This document shows, in pieces, positions 21,581-32,600 of a stretch of 64,000 nucleotides of DNA (its first letter is position 1; each line of letters begins with the position of its first letter). The notes beneath the pieces are model-generated. The model made no database searches. It was given only the letters and a program-made list of their open reading frames with translations, and was not told the DNA's origin. Source of the DNA: Pachypanchax playfairii (Eukaryota > Chordata > Actinopteri > Cyprinodontiformes > Aplocheilidae); contig SSNP01000133.1 in assembly GCA_006937955.1 (NCBI GenBank), positions 270,839-334,838 of the forward strand, written 5' to 3'. The translations under genes were made by a program, and so were the position numbers.

Positions 21581-23620
21581 TTCGAAAAAGGGGGGAAATT
21601 CACAGCACATGCTGGAATTGGTGCAAAACAAGCATGAAAAATTGACAGCAACAGCAGCAGGAGCTGGGCTACAGTCATATTTTTACCTCTCCTCTCCCTC
21701 CTTAGGCATTAAACATTGACATATTAGGCTGAACAGAAAAAAAAAGACAAGCTCAACTCTCTCTTGCTAAGAGGATTGGTTAGATTGGATATATCATCAG
21801 CGCTCTGTGATGCTGCACTTGTGACACCAAGATAGCAGCACAAGATCAGCTTCTCCTTGTATCCGGTTGCACTCTAGATTCAAACATCCGGCTTCCAGAG
21901 AGGTGAAAATGTCTAATGTCTAACTTGAAAATACCTGCAGCCCATCATCAGTAATCTATTAAACTCCACAACCTAGAAATGGTTATAGTGCAAACTTGTC
22001 TGAGCCAAACGTGGCCGATGCTGCTTTTCCAGCCTTCTCTTGGTTAATGAGATACAGAGTCAGATGTCTCGAGCGTGCCTTCTCTTCCTTCACCTCCTTC
22101 TGTCATTTTTATTTATTTTATCAGGCAACCACACACAGCTCTTTAGTTCATGCTAGTAAAATAAGATCTTTTTAAAGAATTTTAAATGCTTAAATGTTGA
22201 CAGGAAAAAAAGCTTGAAGTCTTAGAGTGAGCAAACAGCTGTTTTAAACACTAAATCAAACACTAAACTTTGATTCAATAGTTGTTTATTACTTATAATA
22301 AATGACATTTTGAGATGTTTCTCCTTCCTGTAAATGTAACTTTAAGGGACAGTAGTTTAGTCTCTTCAGAGATGCTCTAACTGTTCTGAGTAAGTTTTCA
22401 AATGTATTTTTCAATAAAGAACTAAGACATCTATTCTTCATCTGTATGAGGACTGAGTATCCTTCACTTCAAACTCAAGTGTGAGCTGGGAAACAAATTT
22501 ACCTTCATGTTCCGCGTTAAAGAAGGAAACAGGATAGCAAACAGTTCCACAGCATCACATTAGGTTTTCAATAAAACAGTGATTCTTAACTTTATTAGGC
22601 TGAAGGAGTTTGTTTTTATTCTTTAAGAACGTCTTGGTTAAGTCCAGGTAAAACTATTGTGGCTGATGAGTCCCAATCTCTCTGAAAATATATTTACATA
22701 CAAATGCAACATTTTATTTTACTGGACTTTTTATGGGCACCGACTGCAATTTAATATACAAAAACTCAATAAATATTACTCACTGATTTGTGAGGTACAC
22801 ATCAATAAAGACTTAAAATAATTTACCAAAGCAAATATGGTTTAATACTAATTTAAAAATGGTTAAGCACCTTTTATTTTCCTTTAAACTTCAATTTTGT
22901 TTCACTATTCTGTCACTTTTAGTTCATGTTTGGTTGATTCTAAACCACCTGGTTCAGGTTTAGTCAAAACAGACTGTGAACCATAAAAATCCTGTTAAAT
23001 CTGGAGAAACATCCTTGAAATGGATGTTTTATACAACCTTCACTGATTTGTGTTGCACTCTCTAAAACAAAAAACAAACAAAAACAACAACAAACAAAGC
23101 AAAAACAAGTCTGTTATATATCCAAACATTTTTGCTGTCTTCATGCTCACTGATGTTTGTTTGTTTTACTCTCTTCAGATCACGATCATCTGAAAACAGT
23201 CATATTCTTAGAAAAAATTAATACTGAGAAAAATAAACAATAACACATGAAAAATCAAAAATGTGAGACATTTTTAAGGACAAGTCTGAGACCTGAGTTT
23301 AAAGAATAAAAATGTTGTCAAAAATCCAGACACCATGTTGGATTTTTTTCATCCTTATCCAGTAGATAAACAGAAGGAAGATTTTTGTTCATATGACTCA
23401 TGAAACAATGTTTTCATGTCCTTTATTGGGCCAATATGAAATCCTTTTGCACAGGAAAGTATTTATTGTGCAGGTGGGTTTTCTTTGTTGCTCATCCTGG
23501 TAAATTTGGAAGATTGTTTGGAATAGTCAGGTTTTTTTACAAAGTGAAATCTCTGTAAAAACCTCTAAAAGTGTGTTTGTTGTTTGGTGCCAGGGGTTCG
23601 TCATGTAGTTTCAATGCTCA
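21581..23620. other. Intergenic, AT-rich
   Basis: AT-rich with an (AAAC)-rich stretch near 23060-23110. No gene is recognised. Confidence 0.45.
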
Positions 23621-23639
23621 GGAAATGAATTCAGGTCAA

Positions 23640-24020
23640 TACAGTGTATAAAAATGCAGATTGCACAAACAGTGAGGGTGAGTGGATGATTCTGTGTGTG
23701 TGTTTGCTCTCTGAAGGGGCTCCGTGTGTCACGGGGGCCCTGCTCCCTTTGGATCTAAACAGTATTGACAAACCCATCAGAGCTGGTGATGCATCAGGCT
23801 CGCAGCTCACTCCCCCCCTCCCTTCATCCCTCCATCCCACCCTCAGCGGCGCTGCGGGGCCGAACTGACATGCTGTCACCTTGGCAACTGCTGCCAGAGT
23901 GAACGGCCTGCTGGGACGGCTGGCGTCCGGCCGAGAAGATGTCACCCGCGGACCCCTGAGGACCAACCGACCCCTCTGTCTCTGTCCTGGACCATCGATC
24001 CATCACCTCCGGACACACAC
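23640..24020. promoter_or_regulatory. GC-rich island, candidate regulatory element
   Basis: This is GC-rich, CpG-containing sequence (around GGCGCTGCGGGGCCGAACTG and GGCTGGCGTCCGGCCGAG) in the middle of the intergenic spacer. ORFs on both strands overlap without family resemblance, so a gene is not supported. Confidence 0.3.
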
Positions 24021-24706
24021 AGACTAAAATCCAACGTCTTTAATGTTCACAAATGATGTGAAGCTGAAAAACTTTCTTTTAGCTAAATTCACCAAAAACT
24101 CACAATTCGTCCCTGTTTGTGCTCAAGAGCAGAAAGTTTTCTCCACCTCTTCGGAGAACTCTTCTCAACTTCTCGAGGTCAGCGAGTCATTACTTGGCAG
24201 CTCCTGAATCCCTACCTCTGTATTTTTTTGGGGGGGTGGGGGGGAGCAGCATAAACAGCAACTGTTGGCACCGGTCTGCAAGAGGCTGTGGGCGTCAGCT
24301 CCGAGCTCTCTGACACGAGGCCTTGGAAGCAGCTGAGCTCTCGTGTGAGACGTGGGTCCAACAGGATGCTGGGTGGAGGTGGGTTTGAGCTCTCTGATGA
24401 GGGGATCATCTCCAGCTGCTCTGATCTGTTTAACTTCATGAATAGATGGCTTATTAAGATCTTGATTTCAGCATTCGAGCATCTTTTTTCCCTATTTTTA
24501 ACACCTTAAAATAGCTGCTTTGCACGTTTTGATTGTTGAAGTGTGCTCGAAGTCGTGCAAATCAAACAAAAAGAGCGCAGAGAATCAAAAAAAGTGCTGC
24601 TAATTCTGCAACAATTCTTTTCCTAGCAGATGACTGAAAAGCCACATCTTGTGTCACAGCAACAACTACAAGGAAGATGATGTGAAAGATCATTGACATG
24701 CTTCCT

Positions 24707-24722
24707 GGTTACCATGGCAACC
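24707..24722. promoter_or_regulatory. RFX X-box palindrome
   Basis: GGTTACCATGGCAACC is a nearly perfect 16-base inverted repeat, the classic X-box form. Its inner 14 bases equal the copy at 987-1000. It lies about 5.7 kb downstream of the pou3f3 stop codon. Confidence 0.45.
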
Positions 24723-26462
24723 AATGAAGCAGGTCCTGTGAAGGGACTCATCGAAGCAAGGCGAGCTCGATGACTGGCTGAGCCAAGGGTTAACGGAACA
24801 GTGAAGGCAAATAAAAACAAAACATGAAACACACATGGTACAACAGAGTTCCCGCAAGAAAACAAAGAAAAAAGTAAACTTAAATTTAGTAAATAAAAAG
24901 GATCAATCTAGAAAAAAAGCTTCATGTTTTAGACCTTCTGATGTGTTTAAGTTTGAACCAGAAACTTAAAAAGAAATGTGCCTGCAAAAGGAAAAAACAC
25001 AGATGCGATTAAATTTCTCTTTGGATTGTAAAAAATAAATAATTTCAGATTCTAAACCTTGTTCTCAAGTTTTTGTTGAAAAAAAATATCCGTTTTTACA
25101 TAGGCTATTTACCTAAATTAAAACATCTTCTTTCAAAAATTCCCCCAAATTCTGCAAAGTGTTGCAATTTTAAACGATGTCCCCAACTGTGAACTTTTTA
25201 ATTTGACAAAGGCCTAAATATTGCAAATATTTTAAATCTTTTCTTTCTTACTAAATTTAAGTTTCGTAAAACAGAATGTAAATGTTCCTTAAATTAATCA
25301 TATGTGAGTTTTGAGTTTGACACTTTAAATGCAGCTGGTTTTTGTTTCCAAACTGACCGAAATTTGAGCGTTTAGGTTCAGCTCCATCTGCCACTGGGTG
25401 GCGCTGTAAGGCCGGAGAAGCTGCTTCCTGAAAAGCAGATGAGTTTCAGAATGCATCTGTATTATATTAAATGTTTTACTGTGGGAACATGTTTTCATGT
25501 AATTATTTTAAGAAATTATTTTTATATCAACCGGATTTGCGTAAATAAGTGTGAAAAAGATTCAAGAGGCGCTTCGGAAGTGATTTATTTGTTAAAAAGC
25601 TTTTCTGTAAGTAACACACATATTGGGCCTCTTCTACAACTTTTTCTGCTCTTTGAAACATTTCAACACGACTGAGACGAATCAGCGACCGAACTGAACC
25701 CCACAAGCTGCTGACGAAAATTTCCACACGAAGAAAAATATGGAGCGGATTTATCTGAGTCCAAAGTCTGTGGGGGCAACGCGCTAGAGACTCACGTGCG
25801 CTTATTTTCTCGGCCAAAAAAAAAAACTTCCTTAAGAAAACAACTTTAGTGCAGCCGCAATGTGTTTGTGAAAAGTAGGAAATCATTTATTGTGCTGCAA
25901 AAATAAGTTCAAATTCAGGTTAAAAAATTCTCTGTGGAATAAAAGTTTATTGAAAAATATTTTAAAAATCGCATCTCGCACATGTGAAGAAATAAAGTGG
26001 AAAAGTGTATTTTATAAAAGTTACGGCGGTTCGAACAACATGTTAAATCTGGAAAGATGCGTTTTTAGGAAAGAAAACATTTCAAATAATACAAACGTTT
26101 TGTCCAGATGCATTTTACTTAGACTACTTAATTCGAAAAATTCACCAACAACAGTGAATATTTAGGAAATAGGTTCACTTTTTAATCAAAGCCAAAAAAT
26201 CCCTCACAGAGCTGAAATCAGTCTAAAAAGACGGAAGTGGAGGGCAGGAGGGGGAGAAGCACATTAGAGCAGGTTTTATGTGCTTTTGAAATGCAGACAG
26301 GCAGATGAGATGCTGAAGCACATTACCTCAGTGTGGCTGCCTTCAGACTTCATTCATTACACCCTTCATCCTCCTCCTCCTCTTCTACCTATCCGCCGTG
26401 CCTGCATGCTCACAAAACCATGACCTTCACAATTTATAGAGGAAACCCCCGAGAGTCGCGTC

Positions 26463-26500
26463 ACATACACACATACACACACACATATATATATATATAT
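26463..26500. repeat. Compound (CA)n(TA)n microsatellite
   Basis: Imperfect ACACAT units pass into about eight AT units. Confidence 0.85.
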
Positions 26501-28119
26501 TCAGAAAAAGCGTCATTCTCTCTACTTCCTGTCGTCTCTTCATCTTCCTCTTCCTCCTCTTGCTGCAACTACAACGGAAAGCTGAAGCTGCATTTACATG
26601 GAGGCCTTCTAGGATCTGCTCCTTTTCTTTGACTCTGAATATTTAATAAAATTTTAAAAATATTAATGAAAAAACTTTTAAATTATATTAATTCAATTTG
26701 ATCCAATAAACCAATTTTGTTCCTATTAGAATTTCAAATAATTTTAAATTACAAATTAATTTTAAAAAATGATAGTGCTCTTTTTAAGTGTTTTATTTAG
26801 TTTTTTTGGGGGGGATTTTAAAGAAGCTGAATTAGAAAACGAAGAGGGCACACTTACTGTGAGATAACAGAAGAAATGATGATCAGAAATCAGCAGTCAG
26901 GAGCGGATTTTCTTCGGCGCGTCTTTTCTCTCTGTGCAGCACAGAAATCCTCCAGGACGCGCAGGAGTGAAGCTCTCTGTGGAGAACAGCTCGGAATAAT
27001 CCATATTCATGCTCTCGACACGTGGAGTAAACATGACGGGAGGAACCATTGTGGCAAATATAGATTTATACTCCCATATTTTCACTAGGATGAACCTGAG
27101 AAGTCTGATTCCGCCGCTCTAGAGTTCAAATATCCGTTTGAAAATGGATTAAATAAAATTATATGTCAGACATGTTAAAGAGTTGCCGTAACTAGAGCTG
27201 TTATAATAATTTTAAATAAGCTTTTAAAATAATTTAAACAAACAAACAAAAAAAACATGCAAGTTGCGCGTAATTTGTAAAATTACAGTCTTACAAACAC
27301 GTGGACTATTAATATTTTAGAAAAGATTGTTGTTTCCGGAAGTGGTAAGACAAATTAAATATGTTTGTAGTTATTTTATCCGTGGTAAAAAGAATAAAGG
27401 TGGAAAGTTTGGGGATTGTGCAACGCTGTGGCGAGAATGTGCGCGATGAGGCCGCTGGGCCACTGGAGCAGAAAGCAAAGGGATCCTACACACACACTTA
27501 GACACGCGCGTGAACCTGCGCTGCTGCTGCCAACACGAAGCCACCATGAAAAAAGCCAAAATCTGTCGGAGAATAGGCGGATCAAACCCCATTATGAGAT
27601 TTGAAACTCTTTTTGTGTCGCTTCGGTTGAAATCTCTCAGCAGATCCTCGGGATATCTCTGCACAGGCTCAGATCTATACACATTCATGTATGTATCAGT
27701 CCTCCACGTGCGCGCAGGATGTAAATAAACTGCAGAGAGTAGCAAGAAGGTGTTCCTCTCTGCAGTGAAGGTCTGGCATGAGACTTTGCGTTAGATTTTT
27801 TTTAATGTTAATGTAGAAATGCATGTAAATTGAACATGGGTCAAAATGGAGCCTCTACACAACTGATTCGTTTTACAAGCTTCTAATTATGCCGCTTTAA
27901 TTATCATCTTGTACATCTAAAGTTATACCAATTTATCCAAATCAATCTGGACTAGTTCCTGTAAGAATAACCAAAATTTCAAAAAAATGAAATAAAAGGA
28001 AATAAAAAAAAAAATCAAAGAAGGAAAGATGAGAAAGTTTTGGGAGGACTGCACGCTGCTTCTCTGCTGCCACTTTTCCTAATGGAGACAAAGAAAAATG
28101 ATGCCCACTTTCTCTATAT

Positions 28120-28720
28120 CATTGAATTCAGTTGCTAAGCAACTAGTATGGGAAATCATCCGCGAAATTCAAATCCTGCAGGAAGAGGACACGTTTGGTG
28201 AGTTTCGCTGAATAGGCGAGCAAGACAGCTCAAGAATAAAGACGAAGAGGAGAAAAAAAAGGAAAGTTGGAAACCAAGTAACACCATTTATACCCTGACG
28301 GAAATTGAAATATAGTCACCAGGATTATTTAGTGCAGGATGTTTGGATCAGAAGCCCCGAACCGAGAGTCCTGCAGAATAAAACTGCAGCTCAGACAGAA
28401 TCAATAAGCGCTGTGACCCAGTGCCCCGGATTCTAAAACAACATGTCAGCTCACAGAGTTATAGAGCTTCCTGCTGCAGCAGCCTGCACAGCTGAGCCGC
28501 TGTTTGAGATGAGGTCAAAACACTGTGTCTTAGATCCCAATCAATTATTCTGCAAATATATGGCGCTCACAGCCGATCATTATCGATCTGCCACGTAAAG
28601 ATGCCTTGAAACGCAGCAAGGAGGCTCCTGAAACACCTGCTTTGTGCACATCAGGGCCTGAGCTCAAGATGTAAACAAACGGAGGAGCCATTACCTCAAT
28701 CAGGAAACATGCGCGTTTAT
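28120..28720. promoter_or_regulatory. Candidate conserved non-coding block just downstream of pou3f3
   Basis: Repeat-poor sequence with TCAGTTGCTAAGCAACTAG (an inverted repeat around GTTGCTAAGCAAC), CCGATCATTATCGATCTGCC and GGAGCCATTACCTCAATCAG. It has no coding support. It may include distal 3' UTR if polyadenylation occurs further downstream than proposed. Confidence 0.3.
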
Positions 28721-28843
28721 TTTCACTAAAACGAAGGATTTCAATATGCAGCAGCTGAATAAAAAACAGCACTTTTCTCTAAATTATCTGACTCGGATGT
28801 ACATTTTTTTTTAATTGCCAGTTTTTTCAGCTGCTCTGCACAT

Positions 28844-28846
<3 letters not shown>

Positions 28847-28896
<50 letters not shown>

Positions 28897-28914
28897 ACAC
28901 AAACACGCACACAT
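28847..28914. repeat. (CA)n microsatellite
   Basis: About 22 pure CA units followed by interrupted CA units. Confidence 0.92.
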
Positions 28915-28981
28915 ACTAAAAAAGATCCAATGCATGGTGAGAAGTTGAAAACACAGGATGACTGCATTTCATTCTAACAAA

Positions 28982-28987
28982 TTTATT
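28982..28987 (-). terminator. Candidate pou3f3 polyadenylation signal
   Basis: AATAAA on the minus strand, 1.4 kb downstream of the pou3f3 stop. Another AATAAA-type hexamer lies near 29379. Which one is used cannot be told. Confidence 0.35.
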
Positions 28988-29186
28988 GTCTCAATCAGCT
29001 CGTACGGAACCACTACTGGAAATTAAATTACAATCAAAAAATGATCACATCAAAATATACCCTTATTACCTAGAAGAACAGCGGTCAGCTCTGTGGTGAT
29101 TTGTGCTCCTTCAAGAATACAAAACAAATAAAAAAACGGAATAAACTGAACTGAAACAAAGAGGAAAAAATAAGCTTCTTACACAA

Positions 29187-29217
<31 letters not shown>

Positions 29218-30383
29218 GAGAGAGGGGAAGGGAAATAAATTACCGTATAATTCATCCGAATAAAATATTAAAACAAGTCATTTTTGGATGAAAAATATAA
29301 AGTAAATAACTCAGATCAGAATCTGATCTAGTGATCTATATTGCCGGCTTTACAGAGTTTTTCTTTTTTTCTCTTTTTGTTTATTAAAACCTACCAAAGA
29401 ATACTGCTTACAAAGGGCAGCATTAATCCAGAGCACCCACTCAGTCACACTTGGCAACAGAATTTCTTTTCTTTTTATATTTCAAATAAGTGCAGCTGAA
29501 GTCTTTGCAAATGTCCTTTTTGTTGAAAAAAAAATAGAGAAAAAAATCCACTCGTGGTGTCCATTAAATAATGATGAGAATAATATTAATAATGATGGAA
29601 AAAGCCATGTCAGAGAAGAGATCTTTGAGATCAGTCCTGCTTGTCCTTTTTCTTTCTGAGGGCCTCAAAATATGGGGGTGAAAAAAAAATCCCTAATCCT
29701 CCACGTGTGTGTCTGAGTGTGTGTGAAAGAAACAGTCCATCTCAGAGGAAATAAAATAGTTGATGGAAGCTTCGTGGATGTCACATTTCTTCTTGCATTT
29801 TTCCATCTTTGTTATTGTAGGAAAAAGATAAAGAAGAAGAGGAGGAGGGGGGGGCAGCGGTTCAGTCCTAAATATACAAAAACCTTTGTTTCATCAGTCA
29901 AATAGGATAATAAAAGAGGTTTTTTTCTGAGGAGGTGAGGGGAGAGAAAAATCCAAAATAAAAACAAACTTCCTCTTGTCTCAATGAGCCAAAATTACCT
30001 GGTGGAATGAACTTGTGGTTGTCACCCTCTGGTCGCTCGCTTCATCTTTTAAGTAATCTACTAAAAAATGCCCCTGAAAGAAAAAAGCAGAAGGAACCTT
30101 TTAGGTTAAGACATTTAGGGCCTGGAAGAAGGTGCGTTTGTTTGTTTGCTTGTTTAGTTTCTGAAGGTGAAAAGGGGGGAAGGTTGGGAAGAAAAAGGGG
30201 GTAAAAGGTTGCTGTAGTTTTTTTTCTGATTTTGTTTTTTTTTTTTGGTGAAAAATAGATAACACATTTGCAGTCTCATTCTCACAATCACAGTATCAAA
30301 AAATGTGATGCTATCTTGGCGATAGTCTGTCTGTGTTTTTTAAAATCAGTTTAATTTGATATAAAATATTCTTGTGTGCTGTT
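28988..30383 (-). other. Probable pou3f3 3' UTR
   Basis: This is AT-rich, non-coding DNA directly after the pou3f3 stop, with long A/T tracts and a (GA)n repeat at 29186-29224. Single-exon POU class III genes usually have long 3' UTRs, so it is assigned by position. Confidence 0.4.
29186..29224. repeat. (GA)n microsatellite
   Basis: About 18 GA units with one interruption. Confidence 0.88.
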
Positions 30384-31658
30384 CTATGTCTCACTGAACA
30401 TTCTTTTGCAGTCCATGGAGGGGGGCGGTGTTTCTGCACTCACATTGCCGACCTGAGAGTACACATCCTCCGGCGTCTGTGCCACTCCTGGGGGCGTCAT
30501 CCGTTTTTCCTTCTGCCTCCTATTGCAAAACCACACTCTAACCACCTCTTTCTCCAGCTGCAAGTTGTCCGCCAGCGTGCTGATCTCCTGCGCCGACGGT
30601 TTGGGGCATTTTAGGAAGTGGCTCTCCAAAGCCCCCTTAACGCTCACCTCGATGGAGGTGCGCTTCTTTCGCTTCCTCCCCTGCGCTGCAATCTTGTCGA
30701 TGCTGGTGGGGCTCCCCGTAGACGAGTCGGCCTCTTCAAGCCACTTGTTTAACAAAGGCTTGAGCTTGCACATGTTCTTGAAGCTGAGCTGCAGAGCCTC
30801 GAACCTGCAGATGGTGGTCTGAGAGAAAACGTTCCCGTACAGGGTACCCAGAGCCAAGCCGACGTCCGCCTGCGTGAAGCCCAGCTTGATCCGCCGCTGC
30901 TTGAACTGCTTGGCGAATTGCTCCAGGTCGTCCGAGGTCGGCGTGTCGTCGTCCGAGTGCGGGTCATGGCTGTTGACGCCACCATGGTGCTGGTGATGCG
31001 GAAGCTGGTGGTGATGGTGATGGTGGTGGCTGCCGTGGTCCAGATCCGGGGTGTCTCCTCTCACCAGCCCGGGGTGCACCAGGCTCTGGCTGCCGGGACT
31101 CAGCATCCCGTTCACAGTGAAGCCTCCCGGCTGGGAGTAGATCAGCGACTGCTGTTGCTGCTGCTGCCCCCCGGATATGGAGTTGATGTGAGCCGCGGTC
31201 GTGCTCCCCCAAGCTCCAGCGTGTGTGTGATGGGGAGCTAAATGAGGGGGCCTGTGATGCAGCGCGGTGCCCGTGTGCAGATCGTCTCTGGAGGAGCTTT
31301 TCACGTCCTGCTGCTGCGGGCTGCCCGTCATCCCGACGGGACTTGATGACCAGGGCGAGCCGGCTTCAGCTGCAGCCACCGCGGCTGCTGCTGCTGCCGC
31401 GGCGGCGTGCGGGAGGGATGTCACCCACTGGTGGGCATGGCTCAGCATGTGTCCGCCGTTGCTGGCTGCCATCGCGCCTTGCATAAAGTCACTCTGTACC
31501 ATCTTGACCGAGGGGTCTCCCCTGTATCCCCCAGACCCGGAGGTAACCGCAGCGCTGCCCGGCTGCATGCCACCACCTCCAGAGTCAGAGTGCACGATGG
31601 AGCCGGACGATAAGATGCTATTGCTGGGTAGATACGGATTGGAAGCGGCGGTGGCCAT
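30384..31658 (-). CDS. pou3f3: POU class 3 homeobox transcription factor 3 (Brn-1), single exon
   Basis: This nuclear transcription factor binds octamer-type sites and specifies neural and kidney cell types. The 424-residue protein begins MATAASNPYLPSNSILSSGS, the POU3F3 N-terminus. It has an Ala run (85-97), a Gln run (165-170) and a His run (211-217). The POU-specific domain is at about 241-312 (DDLEQFAKQFKQRRIKLGFT onward). The POU homeodomain is at about 327-386, with the recognition helix VVRVWFCNRRQ at 372-382. The gene is intronless like other class III POU genes. It is shorter than human POU3F3 (about 500) because the low-complexity runs are shorter. The last 11 residues (SMDCKRMFSET) do not match the mammalian HHGLQTSVQ-type tail; a neighbouring frame does (see findings). 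I cannot tell whether this is the a or b copy. Confidence 0.97.
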   Translation of the reverse strand: MATAASNPYLPSNSILSSGSIVHSDSGGGGMQPGSAAVTSGSGGYRGDPSVKMVQSDFMQGAMAASNGGHMLSHAHQWVTSLPHAAAAAAAAAVAAAEAGSPWSSSPVGMTGSPQQQDVKSSSRDDLHTGTALHHRPPHLAPHHTHAGAWGSTTAAHINSISGGQQQQQQSLIYSQPGGFTVNGMLSPGSQSLVHPGLVRGDTPDLDHGSHHHHHHHQLPHHQHHGGVNSHDPHSDDDTPTSDDLEQFAKQFKQRRIKLGFTQADVGLALGTLYGNVFSQTTICRFEALQLSFKNMCKLKPLLNKWLEEADSSTGSPTSIDKIAAQGRKRKKRTSIEVSVKGALESHFLKCPKPSAQEISTLADNLQLEKEVVRVWFCNRRQKEKRMTPPGVAQTPEDVYSQVGNVSAETPPPSMDCKRMFSET

Positions 31659-32600
31659 TCCGTCAACCCTTATGAATATGTTTGTGGATAACCCCCCCTC
31701 CCTTTTTTACAGTCACTTCTTTCGAGCAGGCAAATTGTATCTCATGAATTATTCAAACTTTAAAAAGTACGTGTAGCTTTTTGGCAAATACCATCGGCGT
31801 GCGTAAAGAGACAAAAATAAAATAAAAAGCTTCAAAAACAGCGTCAGGCAGCTGAATAAAATCCACATGTATTTACAACATTCTAGCTCAGACACTTATG
31901 TGGACGTTGGTGAAATTAATTCCAGGTTTTCAAAAGCCCTCTGAAACCATGTGCAGTCCGGTTTTGAAAGTTTTGCGCCGAGATTAAAATTCAAAGGGGA
32001 AAAAGCGGCGTCCCAAACAAACTTTCGGTGGTCACAAAAAAACAAAAAGCCTCCCAAATTCTTGCAAGTCCCAGAATACGTCCCCTTTGGATGTGGAAAA
32101 AACATGAGCAGAGAGTGTCCTCAGTTCTTTTGTAATTCAGTCGCCGAGATTTCTCCCTCCGCTTTTATTCTTTTCTCTCCTCTCTTCTTTTATAGCACTG
32201 TAGCGCCTGTCTCTTTGTTCTGTTTTGATGTATATAAACCTGCCAAACCGCAAACTCCCGTTCAAGTACAATCCAGTCGAACAGTGCGCTGCGCTGCCTG
32301 CGAGTCTCTTCTCTCATTCGCTGCCTCTCCTTTCTCTCTCCACCTCTCTCTTTCTATATCTCTCCCCCCGTCTGCCTGACAGGCCGCGTGGCCCCGCCCC
32401 CTCCCCCTCCTCTTCCCATACCCCCCCTTCGCAGCCCCGGGACGCGATGTTTACCCCGTGCGTGCCCATTGATTGGTTACCCGGGGCGTGATTGGCAGGT
32501 CTCGCCAGCCTGGCTTCGGGCGGACGAACCCTCCTTCCGGCTGTTCCGATTGGCTGATTTTTAATTGTAGGTCCAAACAAAACGGGGAGCCCAACTTGGT
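31659..32600 (-). promoter_or_regulatory. pou3f3 5' UTR and promoter region
   Basis: Reading upstream of the ATG there is a GC-richer region with CpGs. A TATATA core lies at 32231-32236, and three CCAAT boxes in minus orientation appear as ATTGG on the plus strand at 32472-32476, 32491-32495 and 32549-32553. A C/T-rich block lies at 32315-32430. Together these look like an NF-Y-bound developmental-gene promoter. The exact start site is unknown. Confidence 0.5.
32231..32238 (+). promoter_or_regulatory. TATA box, best match on the plus strand
   Basis: TATATAAA fits the TATA consensus on the plus strand. On the minus strand it reads TTTATATA, which is weaker. It could serve pou3f3, a divergent non-coding transcript, or both. 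Confidence 0.4.

Larger units (their letters stand above)
24021..28110. other. Intergenic, mainly AT-rich
   Basis: Contains a G-run near 24230-24243, an RFX-like palindrome at 24708-24721, and a compound (CA)/(TA) repeat at 26463-26500. It has very AT-rich DNA at 26640-26830 and a GCGC-containing patch at 27420-27740 with overlapping, unsupported ORFs. No gene is recognised. Confidence 0.45.

Noticed and set aside
27371..27745. 124-codon minus-strand ORF
   Set aside because: No recognisable domain, and overlapping open frames on both strands.
28847..28914. Direct-repeat array considered as CRISPR-like
   Set aside because: It is a simple CA microsatellite without spacers, in a vertebrate genome.
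31267..31776. 169-codon ORF on the plus strand across pou3f3
   Set aside because: It is the antisense shadow of the pou3f3 coding sequence. It reads the Ala/Gly/Gln-coding repeats backward and shows no family features.
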